Positions 5,902 through 7,927 of a stretch of DNA of 7,927 nucleotides are shown here, piece by piece. Made by a program: the position numbers and the translations under genes. Every line of letters begins with the position of its first letter. Position 1 is the first letter of the stretch. The notes beneath the pieces were generated by a model that did no database searches, was not told where the DNA came from, and saw nothing but the letters and a program-made list of their open reading frames with translations. Origin of the DNA: Cellvibrionaceae bacterium (GTDB lineage: Bacteria > Pseudomonadota > Gammaproteobacteria > Pseudomonadales > Cellvibrionaceae); NCBI GenBank assembly GCA_021151525.1, contig JAGKXD010000149.1, positions 1-7,927 of the forward strand, given 5' to 3'.

Positions 5902-7242
5902 ATGAAAGTAACAGTATTTGGTACCGGGTACGTTGGTCTGGTTACTGGTGCCTGTTTGGCTGATGTTGGTCATGAAGTTTTGTGTGTAGATATTGATCAG
6001 CGCAAAGTAGATAACCTTAAGCAGGGCATTATTCCGATTTATGAGCCGGGTCTTGAGCCCATTGTTAAGCAGGCGGTGCAAAACGGCTTGTTGAATTTTA
6101 CAACTGATATGGATCAGGCTGTGAGTCATGGCGAGCTACAATTTATCGCGGTGGGAACCCCTTCTGGTGAGGATGGCTCAGCGGATCTCCAGTATGTGGT
6201 TGCAGTTGCCAGGACTATTGGTGAGCGTGTCAACTCTTACAAAGTGGTTGTCAATAAGTCGACGGTGCCAGTAGGTACTGCAGAAGTAGTTGAAGGTGCA
6301 CTTGCTGAGCAGTTGCAAAAGCGTGGAGTTAAAATCGATTTCGATGTTGTTTCTAATCCTGAATTCTTAAAGGAAGGGGCGGCAGTGAATGATTTTATGA
6401 AGCCTGATCGTATAGTCATAGGAAGCAAAGGGTCTCGCGCGGAAGCACTGATGCGTGAGCTTTATGCTCCGTTCAACAGAAATCATGATCGAATGGTTTT
6501 TATGGATATTCGTTCTGCTGAACTAACCAAGTACGCTGCCAATGCAATGTTGGCTACTAAGATTAGTTTTATTAATGAAATGGCTAATTTGGCGGAGCGC
6601 TTGGGGGCGGACATTGAAAAGGTTCGCAATGGTATTGGTGCTGACCCCCGCATTGGCTACCACTTTATTTACCCTGGTTGTGGGTACGGAGGCTCTTGTT
6701 TTCCCAAGGATGTTAAGGCGCTGATTAATATCGCTAAAAGTGTCGGTTACACAGCTGGCCTCATGGAGGCGGTGGATGAAGTTAATGTGGCACAAAAAGG
6801 CAAGCTGTTTGAGTATGTGGCTAGTCATTTTGGGGGAGACTTGCGCGGGAAGGTGTTCGCATTATGGGGTTTGTCATTCAAACCTAATACTGACGATATG
6901 CGTGAAGCCCCCAGCCGCAATCTGATGGAGGCGCTTTGGGCGCAAGGGGCTAAGGTGCAAGCCTATGATCCGGTGGCGATGGATGAGACTCAGCATATTT
7001 ATGGGCTCCGCGATGACCTAAAGCTTGTGGGTACAAAGGAGGCTGCGCTTGAGCGAGCTGATGCTTTGATAATCTGTACTGAGTGGAAAAACTTTAGGGC
7101 GCCTAACTTCGAGCTTGTAAAGTCAGCTTTAAAAGAGCCGGTAATTTTTGATGGGCGGAATCTCTATGAGCCGGAGCGAATGGCTGGGTTGGGAATTAAA
7201 TATTATGCGGTAGGACGCGGCCTTAGTGTAGTAAAGCGCTAA
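5902..7242 (+). CDS. ugd: UDP-glucose 6-dehydrogenase
   Basis: This cytoplasmic enzyme oxidises UDP-glucose twice with NAD+ to UDP-glucuronate. The 446-residue protein has the three-domain UDP-glucose/GDP-mannose dehydrogenase plan. Landmarks are the N-terminal Rossmann loop GTGYVG (7-12), NKSTVPVGT, NPEFLKEG (152-159), Lys210 in KYAANAM, and the catalytic Cys266 in GYGGSCFPKD. Then come LSFKPNTDDMREAPS and a C-terminal UDP-binding domain. The stretch GIGADPRIG before the catalytic loop and the GCGYGGSCFPKD form are typical of UDP-glucose dehydrogenases; GDP-mannose dehydrogenase AlgD differs there, so alginate synthesis is not indicated. AGGGAG (5890-5895) supports ATG 5902; an in-frame TTG at 5899 is less well placed. 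It is last in the sugar operon, and its substrate is made by GalU two genes upstream. A terminator hairpin follows the stop. Confidence 0.95.
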   Translation: MKVTVFGTGYVGLVTGACLADVGHEVLCVDIDQRKVDNLKQGIIPIYEPGLEPIVKQAVQNGLLNFTTDMDQAVSHGELQFIAVGTPSGEDGSADLQYVVAVARTIGERVNSYKVVVNKSTVPVGTAEVVEGALAEQLQKRGVKIDFDVVSNPEFLKEGAAVNDFMKPDRIVIGSKGSRAEALMRELYAPFNRNHDRMVFMDIRSAELTKYAANAMLATKISFINEMANLAERLGADIEKVRNGIGADPRIGYHFIYPGCGYGGSCFPKDVKALINIAKSVGYTAGLMEAVDEVNVAQKGKLFEYVASHFGGDLRGKVFALWGLSFKPNTDDMREAPSRNLMEALWAQGAKVQAYDPVAMDETQHIYGLRDDLKLVGTKEAALERADALIICTEWKNFRAPNFELVKSALKEPVIFDGRNLYEPERMAGLGIKYYAVGRGLSVVKR

Positions 7243-7256
7243 CAAATTGGCACCAT

Positions 7257-7283
7257 AGTGCCGGCAGTAAGTCCGGCACTTTC
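7257..7283 (+). terminator. Terminator after ugd
   Basis: AGTGCCGG (7257-7264) pairs perfectly with CCGGCACT (7273-7280) around an 8-base loop, 14 bases after the ugd stop. The T tail is short (TTT then CTCCTC), so termination may be incomplete, but position and stem strength suit the end of the manB-galU-manC-ugd unit. It separates that unit from the rpsA promoter just downstream. Confidence 0.7.
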
Positions 7284-7295
7284 TCCTCTAACCTG

Positions 7296-7324
7296 TTGAA
7301 AAATAACGGTCATTCTGCTAGCAT
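7296..7324 (+). promoter_or_regulatory. Probable sigma70 promoter of rpsA with GC-rich discriminator
   Basis: TTGAAA (7296-7301) matches the -35 consensus at five of six positions. After exactly 17 bases comes TAGCAT (7319-7324), four of six for -10, preceded by an extended -10 TG at 7316-7317. The bases after it, CCCGCACC, form a GC-rich discriminator of the kind seen at ribosomal promoters under stringent ppGpp/DksA control. Predicted start is near 7331, giving a leader of about 180 bases before rpsA. A second -10-like TATCAT (7428-7433) has no matching -35. Confidence 0.62.
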
Positions 7325-7441
7325 CCCGCACCTGCTAATTTTTATGTCTTTTCTTGCTAATGTTAGAGAATTCTGATTGTTGGCAGAGGCAAAGCTGTTA
7401 ACCCCCAGTCTGAGGAAGCTTTTCCCTTATCATTAACTGAC

Positions 7442-7483
7442 CCGCGTGACAGACCATGCGGCTAAAGTGGGTCGTGCTTTAGC
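7442..7483 (+). promoter_or_regulatory. Folded rpsA mRNA leader, likely S1 autoregulatory element
   Basis: Two tandem hairpins can form. CCGCGTG (7442-7448) pairs with CATGCGG (7455-7461), one G-U wobble, 6-base loop. GCTAAAG (7461-7467) pairs perfectly with CTTTAGC (7477-7483), 9-base loop. GACCC (7439-7443) is also complementary to GGGTC (7469-7473) in the second loop, so an alternative fold or pseudoknot is possible. An A/T-rich unpaired stretch and only a weak TAGG (7502-7505) precede the ATG. Gammaproteobacterial rpsA leaders are known to use several hairpins with A/U-rich links instead of a strong Shine-Dalgarno, and to be repressed by S1. Equivalence here is inferred. Confidence 0.5.
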
Positions 7484-7512
7484 GATACTGCTTTTAAATT
7501 ATAGGTAATACC

Positions 7513-7927
7513 ATGAGTATGAACGAAAGTTTTGCTGAGTTATTTGAAGAAAGCCTGAAAACCGTCGATATGGTTCCAGGTACTATCGTTACTGGCGTAG
7601 TTATCGATATCGATAAAGATTGGGTGACCGTACACGCCGGTTTGAAATCTGAAGGTGTTATCCCCGCAGAACAATTCCGTAACGAACTGGGTGAGTTGAA
7701 TCTCCAGATCGGTGACGAAGTCCAGGTAGCCTTGGAAAGTGTCGAAGATGGTTTCGGTGAGACCAAACTGTCCCGCGAGAAAGCCAAGCGCGCTGAAGCC
7801 TGGAAAATCCTTGAGGCAGCGCATGTTGCTGAAGAAGTTATCAAGGGCGTTATCAATGGCAAGGTTAAAGGTGGTTTCACTGTTGACGTTGCTGGCATCC
7901 GTGCCTTCCTCCCAGGTTCTTTGGTAG
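7513..7927 (+). CDS. rpsA: 30S ribosomal protein S1, N-terminal part (runs off right edge)
   Basis: This is the first 138 codons of ribosomal protein S1, the mRNA-binding protein that docks on the 30S subunit through uS2 and lets it initiate on weak or structured ribosome binding sites. The N-terminus contains NESFAELFEESL (4-15), the segment that anchors S1 to the ribosome. A first S1 (OB-fold) domain runs from about VPGTIVTGVV to DEVQVAL, then the family-typical DGFGETKLSREKAKR, and a second domain starts GVINGKVKGGF and continues through GIRAFLPGSL at the edge. Full proteins have about 560 residues and six S1 repeats, so roughly three quarters is missing. ATG 7513 has a weak AGG (7503-7505) 7 bases upstream; ATG 7519 (starting MNESF) is an in-frame alternative. 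It has its own promoter and leader and follows the sugar operon rather than cmk. Confidence 0.96.
   Translation, partial: MSMNESFAELFEESLKTVDMVPGTIVTGVVIDIDKDWVTVHAGLKSEGVIPAEQFRNELGELNLQIGDEVQVALESVEDGFGETKLSREKAKRAEAWKILEAAHVAEEVIKGVINGKVKGGFTVDVAGIRAFLPGSLV

Noticed and set aside
5902..7242. Ugd considered as GDP-mannose 6-dehydrogenase (AlgD) because manB and manC precede it
   Set aside because: The catalytic-loop region GIGADPRIG...GCGYGGSCFPKD and N-terminal signature are of the UDP-glucose dehydrogenase type, and galU in the same operon supplies UDP-glucose.
7315..7361. Three spaced copies of TGCTA(A/G) in the rpsA upstream region
   Set aside because: Spacing is irregular (17 and 22 bases) and the first copy is part of the extended -10; too short to call operator repeats.
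7601..7616. 16-base perfect palindrome centred on ATCGATATCGAT in the 5' part of rpsA
   Set aside because: It is explained by the codons for Val-Ile-Asp-Ile-Asp-Lys in the first S1 domain, a conserved position of the protein; nothing else marks it as a site.
7494..7898. 134-codon minus-strand frame opposite rpsA
   Set aside because: The plus strand here unmistakably encodes S1; the opposite frame is low-complexity Ser/Thr/Pro-rich and has no independent support.

Overview
The window is a fully plus-strand, gene-dense piece of a gammaproteobacterial chromosome. The protein sequences closely resemble Pseudomonas/Cellvibrio-type homologues: PyrF with the GVWMVNVH-type core, a two-domain ManC, and an S1 N-terminus reading NESFAELFEESL. 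Base composition is moderate and slightly AT-leaning. A Cellvibrionales or Pseudomonadales-like host is the best guess, but this is inference without any database search. I see no mobile element, CRISPR array, tRNA or rRNA, and no broken gene.

Layout: (i) 146-460 encodes a small secreted ComEA-type helix-hairpin-helix protein. (ii) 461-568 is a short regulatory-looking gap with a candidate promoter, a possible 14-codon leader ORF and a strong intrinsic terminator ending just before pyrF. (iii) pyrF (OMP decarboxylase) and cmk (cytidylate kinase) lie 25 bases apart and end in a hairpin terminator that overlaps the cmk stop codon. (iv) 2126-7242 is a tightly spaced set of four nucleotide-sugar genes: manB (phosphomannomutase), galU (UTP-glucose-1-phosphate uridylyltransferase), manC (two-domain GDP-mannose pyrophosphorylase/phosphomannose isomerase) and ugd (UDP-glucose 6-dehydrogenase), closed by a terminator. 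(v) 7284-7512 carries a convincing sigma70 promoter with a GC-rich discriminator and a structured leader. (vi) From 7513 the 5' part of rpsA (ribosomal protein S1) runs off the right edge.

Together the four sugar genes can convert fructose-6-phosphate to GDP-mannose (ManC isomerase domain, ManB, ManC transferase domain) and glucose-1-phosphate to UDP-glucose and UDP-glucuronate (GalU, Ugd). These are precursors for an acidic, mannose-containing exopolysaccharide, capsule or lipopolysaccharide. No glycosyltransferase or export gene is present in the window.

All gene functions are ordinary housekeeping or precursor supply. The points worth a second look are the pyrF attenuator-like leader, the insertion of the sugar cassette between cmk and rpsA (usually adjacent in Proteobacteria), and the folded rpsA leader. 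I see no sign of a wholly new system.
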